Assembly: GCA_015075075.1 (NCBI GenBank) | Contig: JABTVA010000011.1 | Coordinates: 43,178-107,177, forward strand | Length of the DNA: 64,000 bases | From: Deltaproteobacteria bacterium | GTDB lineage: Bacteria > Desulfobacterota > GWC2-55-46 | Direction of reading: 5' to 3' | Shown here: one piece after another, positions 26,481 through 36,577 of the stretch | How the letters are laid out: every line of letters starts with the position of its first letter | How positions within the stretch are numbered: the first letter of the stretch is position 1 | Program-made: the position numbers and the translations under genes | Notes under the pieces: generated by a model | Told to the model about the DNA's origin: nothing | What the model saw: only the letters and a program-made list of their open reading frames with translations | Database searches by the model: none

Positions 26481-26769
26481 ACCAAACAAAATGCGAGTTA
26501 TCTTCCCAGAATCTTCCCCGGCTGCTCCTTAAACAGACCGCCGCCCCTCGTTCAAAAACCGCCCGGCATCCATCAGAATGAATTACCCCCACCCCGGTTG
26601 ACAAACCGCGTTTTTGGATTATGGTCTTTTTACAAAAAGAGGACGTCCGTTGACGGGGCAGGCCCCGGATTCCGCACCGGCCTGGCCGGGTGAAAAGCCG
26701 AATGGAAAAGACCACCCTTTCCGAGGGGTTCCGCGTCTCCCGAACGCATTGAAGCCGCTCAGGCAGTAC

Positions 26770-27450
26770 ATGCACCGGACCTTTGAGAAGGCCGTTACGC
26801 AGAACCTGGCCAATATCCTGGGCCTCATAGAGCGCGACCCAAAGGCCGTTCTCCTTGACTGCGGCTGCGACGACGGGGCCATCACAAAAAAGTTCGCGGC
26901 AAAGGCAGGGACGGCAAAGGTACACGGCATAGAAATAAATCCGGCCGCCATATCCGCCGCTGCCGGTATAGGCATAAAGGCAGAGCCCGCTGACCTTAAC
27001 GGCCGACTCCCTTTCGAAGATCGCAGCTTCGATATCGTCTGCGCAAACCAGATAATAGAGCACCTCCATAACACTGAGATGTTCCTTGACGAGATACACC
27101 GGGTCCTCAAAAAAGGCGGGTATGCCGTCATATCCACCGAAAACCTCGCAAGCTGGCACAACATACTGGCATTGCTGCTCGGCTGGCAGCCTTTCTCGTT
27201 GACGAACGTAAGCGCGGAACACCTCGGCGTCGGAAATCCGCTCGCGCTCCACAGGGGGAAGCGCATCTCGCATGAGGCATGGCAGCACCTGAGGGTCTTT
27301 AGTTTTCGCGGGCTGAAGGAGCTCTTCGAGCTAAAGGGCTTCAGGGTGGAAAGGCTCGTGGGCGCTGGCTACTTCCCATTGCCGGGGCTTTTCGCAGCCA
27401 TCGACACCGGGCATGCCGCTTTTCTTACGGCCAGGATAAGGAAGGCCTGA
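26770..27450 (+). CDS. Class I SAM-dependent methyltransferase
   Basis: 226 residues from the ATG at 26770; a TTG at 26749 is also possible, and upstream codons look non-coding. Motif I is LLDCGCDDGAITKKFA, motif II FDIVCANQIIEHLHN, and motif III HRVLKKGGYAVISTENLASW. This is the methyltransferase type 11 pattern. First gene of the plus-strand polysaccharide cluster; the acceptor is probably a sugar or lipid-linked intermediate, by context only. Confidence 0.85.
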   Translation: MHRTFEKAVTQNLANILGLIERDPKAVLLDCGCDDGAITKKFAAKAGTAKVHGIEINPAAISAAAGIGIKAEPADLNGRLPFEDRSFDIVCANQIIEHLHNTEMFLDEIHRVLKKGGYAVISTENLASWHNILALLLGWQPFSLTNVSAEHLGVGNPLALHRGKRISHEAWQHLRVFSFRGLKELFELKGFRVERLVGAGYFPLPGLFAAIDTGHAAFLTARIRKA

Positions 27451-27453
27451 TTG

Positions 27454-28149
27454 GTGCCGGCCAGGTACGAAGACAGCGCGGGCCAGCGCCTTACGGGCAG
27501 GCACAGGAAGAGCTTTCAATTTACCGGGGGCGTAGACGGCGTCAGGGTGCTCGACGTCGGCTGCTCATACGGGTGGTTCGAGAAATGGGCCCTCGAAAAC
27601 GGTTGCAGCCGTGTCATAGCCATAGAGCCCGATGCCAAGACATTGAGGGCGGCAAGGACGCAGGCGCCGGGGGCGGCGTACTTGCGGGCGTCCTCGCTAA
27701 AGCTGCCTCTTCAAAGCGCGTCCGTTGAAAAGGCGGTGCTCTGGGAGGTGCTGGAGCACCTGCCGAAGGACAGCGAAATCGAAGCCCTCAAAGAGATAAA
27801 CAGGGTGCTTAAGAATGGCGGATGCCTTTACCTCTCAACGCCGCACAAGACCTTCTGGGCATGCGCGCTGGACCCGGCGTGGTGGCTGGTCTCGCACAGG
27901 CACTATTCCCTTGGCGAGCTTAAGCAGTGCGTCCGAAAGGCAGGGTTCGAGGTGGCGGAGGTGGATTTCGGGGGCGGTGCCTGGGAGCTCTTTTAGATGA
28001 TACTCCTTTACGTATTCAAGTGCTGCTTCAGGAGGGATACCCCGTTCAAGGATTTTCTGGAGTCCAGGAGAGACCGGGAGTTCGCATCCCCCGGCGGCTG
28101 GACCAACGTATTTTTGAAGATGAGAAAAACAGAATGTGCGGAATAGCCG
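27454..28149 (+). CDS. Class I SAM-dependent methyltransferase with an in-frame TAG
   Basis: Starts at the GTG 27454, just after the previous stop (a TTG at 27451 is the alternative). Motif I is RVLDVGCSYGWFEKWALENG, followed by VIAIEPDAKTL, EKAVLWEVLEHLPKDSEI and NRVLKNGGCLYLSTPHK. A TAG at 27994 closes the frame after AWELF, but the same frame continues MILLYVFKCCFRRDTPFKDF to GGWTNVFLKMRK, the familiar C-terminal tail of this methyltransferase subgroup, stopping at 28149. Hence the TAG is probably a base error. The tail overlaps the asnB start by 16 bp. Confidence 0.8.
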
Positions 28150-29999
28150 GTTTCCATAATCCCCGGGAAGAAGAGCCGGGGAAGGTGCTTGAAAGGATGC
28201 TCGGGCGCGTCCGCCATCGTGGGCCGGACGAGAATGGCGCGCTTCTCGATAACGGGGTCGCCATCGGCATAAGAAGGCTCTCGATAATCGATTTAAGCAC
28301 CGGGCAGCAGCCTATCTCGAACGAGGACGGGAGCATCACGGCCGTCTGTAACGGCGAGATATACAATTACAGGGAATTGACCAACTGGCTCTCCCGCAAG
28401 GGGCACGCCTTTTCGACACGCTCGGACGTGGAGAGCATAGTCCACGCCTACGAGGAGGAGGGGACGCAGTGCCTTAAGAGGCTCCGGGGCATGTTCTCCT
28501 TCTGCCTTTACGACAAAAGGCGGCGGCTCCTCTTCTTTGCGCGGGACCGGCTCGGGAAAAAGCCCTTCCATTATTACGAATCAGGGGGCCGGTTCGCCTT
28601 CGCCTCGGAGATAAAGTCCCTTCTGGAGCTTCCGTTCATCACAAGGGGAATAGACGCCCGCTCGCTCGCGAAATACCTCGTGTACGGCTTTGTGCCCGCC
28701 CCGCGGAGCATATTCAAGGGCATAAAAAAACTCCTGCCCGGACACTACCTCATCCATGACCTGGCAAGAGGGACGTGCAGGACCGGGCAATACTGGGACT
28801 TCGATTACTCGCTAAAGGACGAGCCGGGCCGCGGCGAGGCCGCGCTCGAAGACGCCCTCGTAGACGCCGTGAGGTCGAGGCTCGTAGCGGACGCGCCCCT
28901 CGGGGCCTTCCTGAGCGGCGGCATAGACAGCAGCCTCATAGTCGGCATGATGGCCCGGCTCATGCCCGCAAGCAGGATAAAGACCTTCAGCATCGGGTTC
29001 GACGAGAAGGCCTATGACGAATCCGAATACGCCGGGGCCGTGGCGGAGAGGTACGGCACCGACCATCACATGAAGGTATTCCGGGGCGACGAATGCATGT
29101 CCGTCATCGACGAAACACTCGGCCGCCTCGACGAGCCGCTCTCGGACCCGTCCCTCGTCCCCACATATCTCCTTTCGAGGTTCGCAAGCGGTCGCATAAA
29201 GGTCGCGCTGAGCGGCGACGGGGGCGACGAGATATTCGGAGGCTACCCCAAATACTGCATACACAGGTACGCGCGCCTTTACGACTCGATACCGGGTTTT
29301 CTGAGAAAAAACATCGCCCACGGGCTCACCGCCCTCGTGCCGCTTAAATACGAAAACCCCGTCATGAACAACAAGATGAGGAAGTTCCTGGAGTGCTCGG
29401 GTTTAAGCCCCGAACACAAGAACCAGCTCTGGACGAGCAACTTCATGGCCCATGAGCTCGAAAGCATATCAAGCCTGGCCGGGCCGCAGGACCTGGACTG
29501 CATGGAAGAGGTGGATTTCTGGGGAGGCCTCTTCCGGGGCGACGACCTGATAGACAAGATGATGTACCTTGATTCGAAATTGATGCTCGCGGACATGTAC
29601 CTTGTAAAAGTGGACAGGGCCAGCATGATGAACTCCCTCGAGGTCCGCTCCCCGTTCCTCGACCAGGAGGTCGTGGCGCTCGCCTCAAGGATGCCTTCCG
29701 CGGACAAGGTGCGCGGGCTTACGACAAAACGGACGCTCAGGCGGCTTGCGCTCAAGTACCTGCCCGAGGACCTCGTCTACAGGAAGAAGACAGGCTTCGG
29801 CCTCCCCATCGCCAGGTGGCTAAGGGAAGGGCGAATCAAGCAGGTCGAGGAAATGCTGGCATGCTCGACCGCGCCCTTCATAAATAGAAAGGCCGCCCTG
29901 GGGCTTCTCCGCGAGCATAAAAGCGGCGGCGCGGACAACTCGGGGAAGATCTGGAACCTCTACGTCCTGCTCCGCTGGTACGAGGGATATGGAAGGTAG
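28134..29999 (+). CDS. asnB: Asparagine synthetase (glutamine-hydrolysing)
   Basis: 621 residues from ATG 28134, so the product begins MCGIAGFHNPREEE, exposing Cys2 as the N-terminal nucleophile. The amidotransferase domain includes RHRGPDENGALL and AVCNGEIYNYRELTNW. The synthetase domain has the PP-loop FLSGGIDSSLIVG (about 259-271) and ALSGDGGDEIFGGYPKYC. Amidates aspartate, or in surface-polysaccharide loci an activated sugar acid or peptide. Its position among methyltransferases and GT2 enzymes favours the latter. Confidence 0.93.
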   Translation: MCGIAGFHNPREEEPGKVLERMLGRVRHRGPDENGALLDNGVAIGIRRLSIIDLSTGQQPISNEDGSITAVCNGEIYNYRELTNWLSRKGHAFSTRSDVESIVHAYEEEGTQCLKRLRGMFSFCLYDKRRRLLFFARDRLGKKPFHYYESGGRFAFASEIKSLLELPFITRGIDARSLAKYLVYGFVPAPRSIFKGIKKLLPGHYLIHDLARGTCRTGQYWDFDYSLKDEPGRGEAALEDALVDAVRSRLVADAPLGAFLSGGIDSSLIVGMMARLMPASRIKTFSIGFDEKAYDESEYAGAVAERYGTDHHMKVFRGDECMSVIDETLGRLDEPLSDPSLVPTYLLSRFASGRIKVALSGDGGDEIFGGYPKYCIHRYARLYDSIPGFLRKNIAHGLTALVPLKYENPVMNNKMRKFLECSGLSPEHKNQLWTSNFMAHELESISSLAGPQDLDCMEEVDFWGGLFRGDDLIDKMMYLDSKLMLADMYLVKVDRASMMNSLEVRSPFLDQEVVALASRMPSADKVRGLTTKRTLRRLALKYLPEDLVYRKKTGFGLPIARWLREGRIKQVEEMLACSTAPFINRKAALGLLREHKSGGADNSGKIWNLYVLLRWYEGYGR

Positions 30000-30915
30000 G
30001 CTCGTCTCCGTAATAATACCGACCCACGATAGAAAAAGGCAGGTGCTTGCCTGCTTAGAGTCCCTCATGGACGCGGACTACCCTTCCTTCGAGGTCATCG
30101 TCGTGGATAACGCCTCCGGGGACGGCACTGCCGAGGCGATAGAGACCTCCTTTCCTTCTGTCAAGGTCGTGAGGCTCGGCCGGAATACCGGCGCGGTTAC
30201 AGGGAGGAACGAGGGCATAAGGCACGCGAAAGGCGGCTACCTCTGTTTCGTGGACAGCGACAACCTCCTGCACAGGAACTTCCTCCGGGAGCTCGTAACG
30301 GCCGCGGAACGCGACCCCAGGATTGGGTTCGTGGGGCCCAAGATGTACTTCCGTTCCGACCCCCGGAGGATATGGTACGCGGGCGTCGAAATAGACCACC
30401 GCACCAGCAGGACGAGCTACAGGGGGCTTAACGAGATCGACACCGGCAAATACGACAGGGAAGAGGAGGTGCACCACATCCCCAACGTCTGGCTCGTGAA
30501 GCGGGAGGTCATAGACGCGATAGGCGGCATGGACCCCGAATATGTCATGACCTACGGCGAGGCGGAATGGGCGGCGCGGGCAAGGCTCGCCGGGTTCAAG
30601 GTGCTCTTCTGCCCGAGCGCGGTCGTATACCACGATATTCCGCTACCCGGGGAGAAAAAAGGGCTAAGGGCCAGGATAGGCTTTGACAGCCCATACAGGG
30701 TCTACTACGCGGCAAGGAACCGGGCGCTCTACATGAGGCGGTTTGCGAAAAGAGGCGACTACCTCGCCTTCCTCCTCCTCTACAATAACCTTTTCCTTAT
30801 CTGGTACTGCGGCCTGCTTGCGGCATCCGGGCGGCTCGACCTCTTAAAGGCCTACATAAAGGGCTACGTGAGCGGGATTTCACGCGGGAGCGCGCTTCGG
30901 AAGACCTCGGCCTGA
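29989..30915 (+). CDS. Family 2 glycosyltransferase (GT-A fold)
   Basis: 308 residues, start overlapping the asnB end by 11 bp. The N-terminus LVSVIIPTHDRKRQVLACLE, VIVVDNASGDGTAEAI and YLCFVDSDNLLHRNFLREL supply the nucleotide-sugar fold and DXD-like motif; GEAEWAARARLAGFKVLFCP is the acceptor-side region of rhamnosyltransferase-like GT2 enzymes. A C-terminal hydrophobic segment around YLAFLLLYNNLFLIWYCGLL may associate with the membrane. Likely adds a sugar to a lipid-linked glycan. Confidence 0.9.
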   Translation: MEGRLVSVIIPTHDRKRQVLACLESLMDADYPSFEVIVVDNASGDGTAEAIETSFPSVKVVRLGRNTGAVTGRNEGIRHAKGGYLCFVDSDNLLHRNFLRELVTAAERDPRIGFVGPKMYFRSDPRRIWYAGVEIDHRTSRTSYRGLNEIDTGKYDREEEVHHIPNVWLVKREVIDAIGGMDPEYVMTYGEAEWAARARLAGFKVLFCPSAVVYHDIPLPGEKKGLRARIGFDSPYRVYYAARNRALYMRRFAKRGDYLAFLLLYNNLFLIWYCGLLAASGRLDLLKAYIKGYVSGISRGSALRKTSA

Positions 30916-30941
30916 GGCCAGGGTCTTCCGGCAGGGAGAAC

Positions 30942-31856
30942 ATGGGAGAACGGATACTCGTCTGCATACCGAGCTATAGAAATCCCGAAAGGCTCAAGGA
31001 ATGCCTCGGGCTCATCCGCTCCATCGACCGGCGTAACCGGACGGTCGAAACGCTCGTTGTCGATAGCGGCACCAACCCTGCCGAGCTTCATGAGGCAATC
31101 GGCCGGTTCGAAGGTGTAGCGCTTGTCACGATGGAAAACAGGGGATACGTGGGCTGCGTCAATGCCGGGCTCCGCCGGGCTATTGAAAACGGCTTCGACT
31201 ACATGCTCGTCGTGACGGACGACTCCCGCGTGGAAAGCGGCATACTCGACGGGCTCATACCCCCGCTCGCGGCGGACGAGCGGGCCGCCATATGCGGGTG
31301 CAAGGTAATGCATCTCTCAAAAGACGGTGCGGGCGGGGTGAAGACGGTCGTCATGCCGGGCGGCTTTCTCGGGCACTGGGCGTTCCCCAAGAGCAGGAAC
31401 CTGCCCGAGGACTCAACCGAGCTTGCCGAATGCGACTGGGTGAACGGGGCCGTTTTCGCCCTGAAGGTGCGGGTCTTCCGTGAATTGGGCCCCCTCGACG
31501 AATCGTTCTTCATGTACTTCGACGAGCTCGACCTGGGGCTCAAGCTCAAGAGGGCCGGCTACCATGCCCTTTACAACCCGCGGGTCAGCGTGGTCCACGA
31601 GTCGGGGAGCGGCTTCTACGGCATAACCTCGGGCAAGGGCGGCGCGTACGCGAGGTATTACCTTACAAGGAACGTTGCGCTACTGTATTACAAGACCTCC
31701 ATCGCGAGCCTCCTTTATTTCATGCCGTATTATCTTTTTATTTCGGCCCTCCGCTCGGCCGTGCTGACCTTGAGGGGCAGGCCGGACTGCGGCCTCGCGG
31801 TGCTCCGGGGCGTGAAGGACTTCTTCGCGTGGAACCTGGGGCGGGGGCCTTATTAA
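30942..31856 (+). CDS. Family 2 glycosyltransferase
   Basis: 304 residues. ILVCIPSYRNPERLKECLGL and TLVVDSGTNPAEL open the GT-A fold. The motif near YMLVVTDDSRVESGILDGLI provides the metal site. CDWVNGAVFALKVRVFRELG followed by DESFFMYFDELDLGLKLKRA is the typical rhamnosyl/galactofuranosyl-transferase-like region. Two hydrophobic helices near residues 245-270. 26 bp after the preceding glycosyltransferase. Confidence 0.9.
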   Translation: MGERILVCIPSYRNPERLKECLGLIRSIDRRNRTVETLVVDSGTNPAELHEAIGRFEGVALVTMENRGYVGCVNAGLRRAIENGFDYMLVVTDDSRVESGILDGLIPPLAADERAAICGCKVMHLSKDGAGGVKTVVMPGGFLGHWAFPKSRNLPEDSTELAECDWVNGAVFALKVRVFRELGPLDESFFMYFDELDLGLKLKRAGYHALYNPRVSVVHESGSGFYGITSGKGGAYARYYLTRNVALLYYKTSIASLLYFMPYYLFISALRSAVLTLRGRPDCGLAVLRGVKDFFAWNLGRGPY

Positions 31857-31914
31857 TTCGAAGAAAGGGAAGCGGGCTGAAGGCTGCCTTTGACGGGCCC
31901 TTTTTGCGGCTGGT

Positions 31915-32895
31915 TTGTTTATGGGTGCGGTAACTTCCTGGAAAAAGTCCTTGCTCGTGGAGGGCTGTCCGGTTTGCGGGGAGAAGGAGACTTCCCGCGG
32001 CTTCATGAACTTCGACAGGCTCCACAACCTTCCCGGCTCCTTTCCCGTTCGAGAGTGTTCCGGCTGCTCGTCCCTGTACCTCAAGGAGGCCCCGCCCGAC
32101 CCCGCCGCGTATTATCCTGAGGGAGAATACTATTCCACCTACGAGAGCAACACGAGCGAGCTAAGGGCCAAAAGAAAGCTAATCGAGCTCTTCTACTCCG
32201 GCAACAGAAGCCTGGGGTTCGCCTATCTCCTTTTCTATCCGCTTAAGGGCAGGGTGCAGGGCATCCCGGATTACGTGCCGGGCGGCAGGGTCCTCGACAT
32301 CGGCTGCGGGTTCGGCCTGCTCCTCGACCTCCTGAAGGAAGCCGGATGGGAGACCCACGGCATAGACGTAAGCGCAAGGGCCATAGAGCTTGTAAGGAGA
32401 AAGGGGCACAACGGGGTCTCCGGCGAGCTCAGGGCCGGGCGCTTCGATGCCGGGTACTTCGACGCCGTCATCATGAGCCATTTGATAGAGCACCTGAGAG
32501 ACCCCCGGGAGTATCTCGCGCTCGCGCGCGAAATGCTCAAGCCCGGCGGCCAGCTCATTGTCCTTGCGCCCAATGCCCGGTCGCTCGGGGCCAGGCTCTT
32601 CGGCAGGGCATGGGCCCCCATCGAGACGCCGAGGCACCTTTTCGTCCCCTCGCCAAAGGCCCTTGTAAAAATGCTCCGGGCTGCCGGGTTCAGGGCCGAG
32701 TCCCTGAAATACACGGGCTCGAACTGGTCCCAGAGCCTCGATTATCTCCTAAACGGCAGGTATACGCCGGGGTCCGTCTTTTACAGGCCTTTCGTAAGCA
32801 TACCCTTAGAGGCGCTCGCGCAGGCGCTGAATCTTCTCCGCCTCGGCGATTCATTCCAGATAAAGGCGAGAAAAGGGCCTTCCGATGCCAGATAG
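31915..32895 (+). CDS. Zinc-ribbon SAM-dependent methyltransferase
   Basis: About 325 residues; start at 31915 or ATG 31921. The N-terminal zinc module CPVCGEKETSRGF and CSGCSSLYLKEAPP precedes the SAM domain: RVLDIGCGFGLLLDLLKEAG, FDAVIMSHLIEHLRDPREYL and MLKPGGQLIVLAPNARSLGA. The architecture matches sugar C-methyltransferase-like proteins of polysaccharide loci. Last intact gene before the disrupted 32.9-34.9 kb stretch. Confidence 0.88.
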   Translation: MFMGAVTSWKKSLLVEGCPVCGEKETSRGFMNFDRLHNLPGSFPVRECSGCSSLYLKEAPPDPAAYYPEGEYYSTYESNTSELRAKRKLIELFYSGNRSLGFAYLLFYPLKGRVQGIPDYVPGGRVLDIGCGFGLLLDLLKEAGWETHGIDVSARAIELVRRKGHNGVSGELRAGRFDAGYFDAVIMSHLIEHLRDPREYLALAREMLKPGGQLIVLAPNARSLGARLFGRAWAPIETPRHLFVPSPKALVKMLRAAGFRAESLKYTGSNWSQSLDYLLNGRYTPGSVFYRPFVSIPLEALAQALNLLRLGDSFQIKARKGPSDAR

Positions 32896-32928
32896 GCGGG
32901 GACTTTAAGAAAAGGCCTATCGTCCCCC

Positions 32929-34729
32929 GTGACCATCCTGCGCTTCCCCTCGCCCTCGTTATTCTGGCTCCCGGAAAGGGAGCGTACTGCGCATTCTGTA
33001 TATCCCCGGCCTGACGCCGCAGGGCTCCTTGACATTTTGGCTGGGCACCTTTTCGTGGTCGAGAGCAGCGGCTTCGAGGGCCCAATACCGAACCCGCCAT
33101 TTTCTTTATTACCTGTATGCCGGGCGCTTCCCATGGCTTAGGGACGCGCACCCTTGCCCAGTCGGTTTTCCTCTATTTGGGCTACATAAGGGCTGCATGG
33201 CTGGAGTCTACTTCCTTTCGCGGCGCACCCTCGGCCTCGGAAGAGCGCCGTCGCTTGTTGCCGCCGGGTCTTGCCACGCTTAACCTGACATAATCCTTTC
33301 CGATGCCGACCGAGCCCCTCAACCCGCGCCTCCTTCCGTACCACGCCGGGGCGCCCGTGGCGCTTGCCATCGCGGTGCGTGTCATAAACGGCATGGCCCT
33401 CCGGAAAAACACCGCGCTCTTCGCTGTCGCCGTCCTCTTCCTCGGTTCCCTGGTTCGAGCCCAGTACTTCGTCCCGCAGCGCTCTTTCCTCATAGCGGCA
33501 TATTCGGCCGCCGCCTTATGCGCTGCGAAAGCGGCGACCGGCAGGCGCGGCACGTGACGGCCCTCGTCCTGCTGGTCTTCTTCATGGTGAACATGTACTG
33601 GCTGGGGCTTTTCCTCTTCGACCTTGGCGACGCGTACGCGAGCAGGCTTGAGCCTGGGTTTTCGGATGCCGACCTCCTGAGGGCTTCGCTTCGACTTCAT
33701 AAACGGGCTCAAGATGCTCCTGGCCCCGGAGCTTGCCAACTCATTCCCGGGTCTGAGTATTACAGGACCGCTTCCAATAGCGGCCCTCTTTTTTTTCATT
33801 TCGATTGCAGGGCTCGCCTTCCTTTCAAGGGAAGAGAGGGAAAGGGCCATCTTCCCCGGCATGGCAGCCGCGCTCTCCCTTTTCCTGGCCAAAGGAACCA
33901 AGGCCCCTTTCGACTCGATCGGGGAAGTCATATTCTTCGCACCCGTATACGACAAGGCTTTTCAGGAACCCCGCGTATTTTTGAGCTGGCAGCCGTCCTT
34001 GCCTTTCTTCGCCTCATCGGGATAGGGGTCGGGCTTAGATGGTGGCAAGCGCGCGTACTCATTCGCGTCATGGCTGTCGCAATGGCAATGCTGGCGGTAT
34101 CGGGGGTCATTTACGGAAAACCGTTCTTAAGCGGCAGGTCGTTGAGAGCGGGGAAAAGCGCCGTATCGTCCCAGTTCAATTACGTGCCTGGCTATTATTT
34201 TGAGCTGAGTAGCGCATTAAGAGAGGACGAAGAGGCTTCAAGGATACTGGCCGTGCCCGCCTTTACCCGCCAGGACTGGTTTGTCGCTTACGGCTGGGAA
34301 AGGGGCTTCCTCGGCGGCGTTCGAACCTTCTGGTCCGGGAAGCCGCCTAATCCGGCCCATATATCCGGTAGCGCCGGGGTAAACCCTTTCGATTCAGCCA
34401 TGAGCCCGGAGCTTGCGTTCATACCGCCGGAGGCCTGGCTGTGGCTCATGAGGGTCGGGGGCGTAAAATACGTTACACTCCACGGCGACACCGACTCTAA
34501 GCTCCTCCGTTCGTATGATAAAAGGCCCGAAGACATGGAGGGCATGTACAGGTTCATAAGGAACTCGCCGCATATCGAAAAAACAGGCGACTTCGGGCCA
34601 ATAGAGCTATACGCGCTCAATAGCGAGCTAAGGCTTCCTAGGGTATATGCGTCCGAGGGGTTCGACCTTGTGAAGGAGATGCCTTTCGAGGAGTCCCTTC
34701 CCCTGCTTTCACTTATAAGCTCCCCATGA
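32929..34729 (+). pseudogene. Large GT-C/YfhO-like membrane protein, 5' part (frame disrupted)
   Basis: Coding character moves among frames. Hydrophobic pieces include PIAALFFFISIAGLAFLSRE with SLFLAKGTKAPFDSIGEVIF (33714-34025), and AVAMAMLAVSGVIYGKPFLS. The last 200 codons are open: RILAVPAFTRQDWFVAYGWE, VGGVKYVTLHGDTDSKLLRS and HIEKTGDFGPIELYALNSEL, a soluble tail typical of large membrane glycosyltransferase-like proteins. At least four indels in 1.8 kb. Probably continuous with 34931-36577 as one gene of about 1,200 codons. Confidence 0.55.
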
Positions 34730-34930
34730 AAGGCCTTTAATCGCGTTTTCGACCCAGCAGCCCCAGGCAGTGCTCGAAAAGATGGAGGCTTCGGGCCTGG
34801 TCAGGGGTGTGCTCGCACCCTCTGATACCCTGTCCATGAAATCCTATTCCTCTCAGCCCTCCTTTGAAAGCAGGTCGGCCTTGAGCTCCTTCGTAATCTC
34901 CCTGTCTGCAAGGGGTCTCCCGGAGACCTC

Positions 34931-36577
34931 GTGTCTTTAACGACGCTGACCCTGGCGAATACAAGAAAATATCCTTCCGGGCGCGGCGCAGGAGAGGCCA
35001 GGCTCTCGGTTTCCGTGATGCCGAAATATCGCGAATTCGCGTTCAATGAAGACTTCACCGCAATGTCGGCGCGGATCCTCCAGGCCGGAAAACTCGTTTC
35101 GCTCCACGCGCCTGAAGACGATGAAGCAGGCACGCGGTTTCCGGACGACCGTTTCAGGGCCGTAAGGAGCGGGGGGAAGATACGCGTAATAAACCATTCG
35201 GCAAAACCGGCTATTGCGGACCTCGGCATCACCGTTATGCCGCTTTCCGATACTGAAGAGATACGGGCTTACATAAACGGGAAGGGGGCCATTGCAGGCA
35301 GCGCCAACGCCCCCATAGGCGCGCCGGCCCCGATCGACCTGGAATTAAAAGAGGTGCTCCTATTTCCGGGGAGTAACGACCTACGGATATACGTGAAGGA
35401 ACCCGGACCAAGGGATGAAAAGAAGGCCCGCCCCCTTTTCGGCATCGGCAGGCTCCTTCGCGCATCGGTCCTCGAAAAGGACCTTGGGTTCCCGGAATAC
35501 GGCGGCATTGAAAAAACCCCGTCAACTTCGCCTGAGGGCATAGGGTTTCTCCCCGGCGCCCGGTGCGTGGACGGATACATTGCAAGCTTTGCAAGGGACG
35601 CGGGCAGGATAGACCTTGAGAGGTATCCGGTCTTTTCGATGGACTATGCCTTTAAAGCGCGCCAGATGGAGGGAATAGAGGTCTCGTTCATGCTGGATAC
35701 GGACGGGGACGGGAAGGCGGACGCATCCATCAGCAAGGCGCTCGCGGCCAGGGCATCAAGAAGGCCCGAAAGGTCAAGGACTGACGTAATGTCGCTCCTC
35801 CGGGCATATATGCCGGAGCTGAAGACGGCATACCTGACCGCAGTCGGCTTCATGGCCCATTGCGATAGTGACGAACGGCCCGGCAATGCTGATACGGATG
35901 GGCCCGGCTTCAGCCTCCGCTCAATGGCTTTTTTCTCCAGGCAATCGGAAAAAGAAAAAGAGGCGCACGACCGGGAATTGCCTTTGATCAAAGCGAACGG
36001 CGAGAAAGTCCGGCTTGAGCCGCGCGGGGACGGGCGCCTCCATGAGGGGACCTTTCAGCAGAGAGACGGCACGCAGCAGATCGAGGTCTTTGAAAAGGAC
36101 GCTACGGGGGTATACTCCATCTCAATCGAGCCGGGACCCTTGAACGCTCCATTCTCCGGCAGCGCCCATGATGCGCCCGGCGCAGAGGGCAAAGGCCCGC
36201 TACTCGGATTCGAAAGGATTAACCCCGCGAGGCACGTGGTCCATGTAAGCGGGGCCGACAAGGGCTTCGCGCTCGCGTTCCTTGAGGCTTATCACCCGGG
36301 TTGGAGGGCCTATGTGGCAGGGCCAGGCCATGGCGATAGCGGTTCTATTTTGATAGAACGGCTCAGAAGCCGCGGGACCCGGGAGCTCGACATGCACTTC
36401 GTCGCGAACGGGTACGCGAACGGCTGGCTCGTGCCGGACGAGGCAATCGGGGACGGCGAGTTTACGGTAATCCTGGAGTTCAGGCCGCAGATGGCGATGG
36501 AGGCCGGGTTTCTCGCAAGCGCGGCCGGTTTGATATCGGCGCTGGCCTTTTCGCTCGGCAGAAAGGCTGGCGGATGA
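34931..36577 (+). CDS. C-terminal portion of a large membrane protein of the polysaccharide cluster
   Basis: 548 open codons. Mostly extracytoplasmic beta-rich sequence, ending in FALAFLEAYHPGWRAYVAG and a final transmembrane helix GFLASAAGLISALAFSLGRK. The 'YHPGW.AYV' pattern is common at the C-terminus of YfhO/GT-C-type membrane proteins. No convincing ribosome site precedes 34931. The 200 bp upstream contain coding-like fragments in another frame (VLEKMEASGLVRGVLAPSDT), supporting fusion with the upstream part. Calcium-binding-like DTDGDGKADASI occurs near residue 258. Confidence 0.6.
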   Translation: MSLTTLTLANTRKYPSGRGAGEARLSVSVMPKYREFAFNEDFTAMSARILQAGKLVSLHAPEDDEAGTRFPDDRFRAVRSGGKIRVINHSAKPAIADLGITVMPLSDTEEIRAYINGKGAIAGSANAPIGAPAPIDLELKEVLLFPGSNDLRIYVKEPGPRDEKKARPLFGIGRLLRASVLEKDLGFPEYGGIEKTPSTSPEGIGFLPGARCVDGYIASFARDAGRIDLERYPVFSMDYAFKARQMEGIEVSFMLDTDGDGKADASISKALAARASRRPERSRTDVMSLLRAYMPELKTAYLTAVGFMAHCDSDERPGNADTDGPGFSLRSMAFFSRQSEKEKEAHDRELPLIKANGEKVRLEPRGDGRLHEGTFQQRDGTQQIEVFEKDATGVYSISIEPGPLNAPFSGSAHDAPGAEGKGPLLGFERINPARHVVHVSGADKGFALAFLEAYHPGWRAYVAGPGHGDSGSILIERLRSRGTRELDMHFVANGYANGWLVPDEAIGDGEFTVILEFRPQMAMEAGFLASAAGLISALAFSLGRKAGG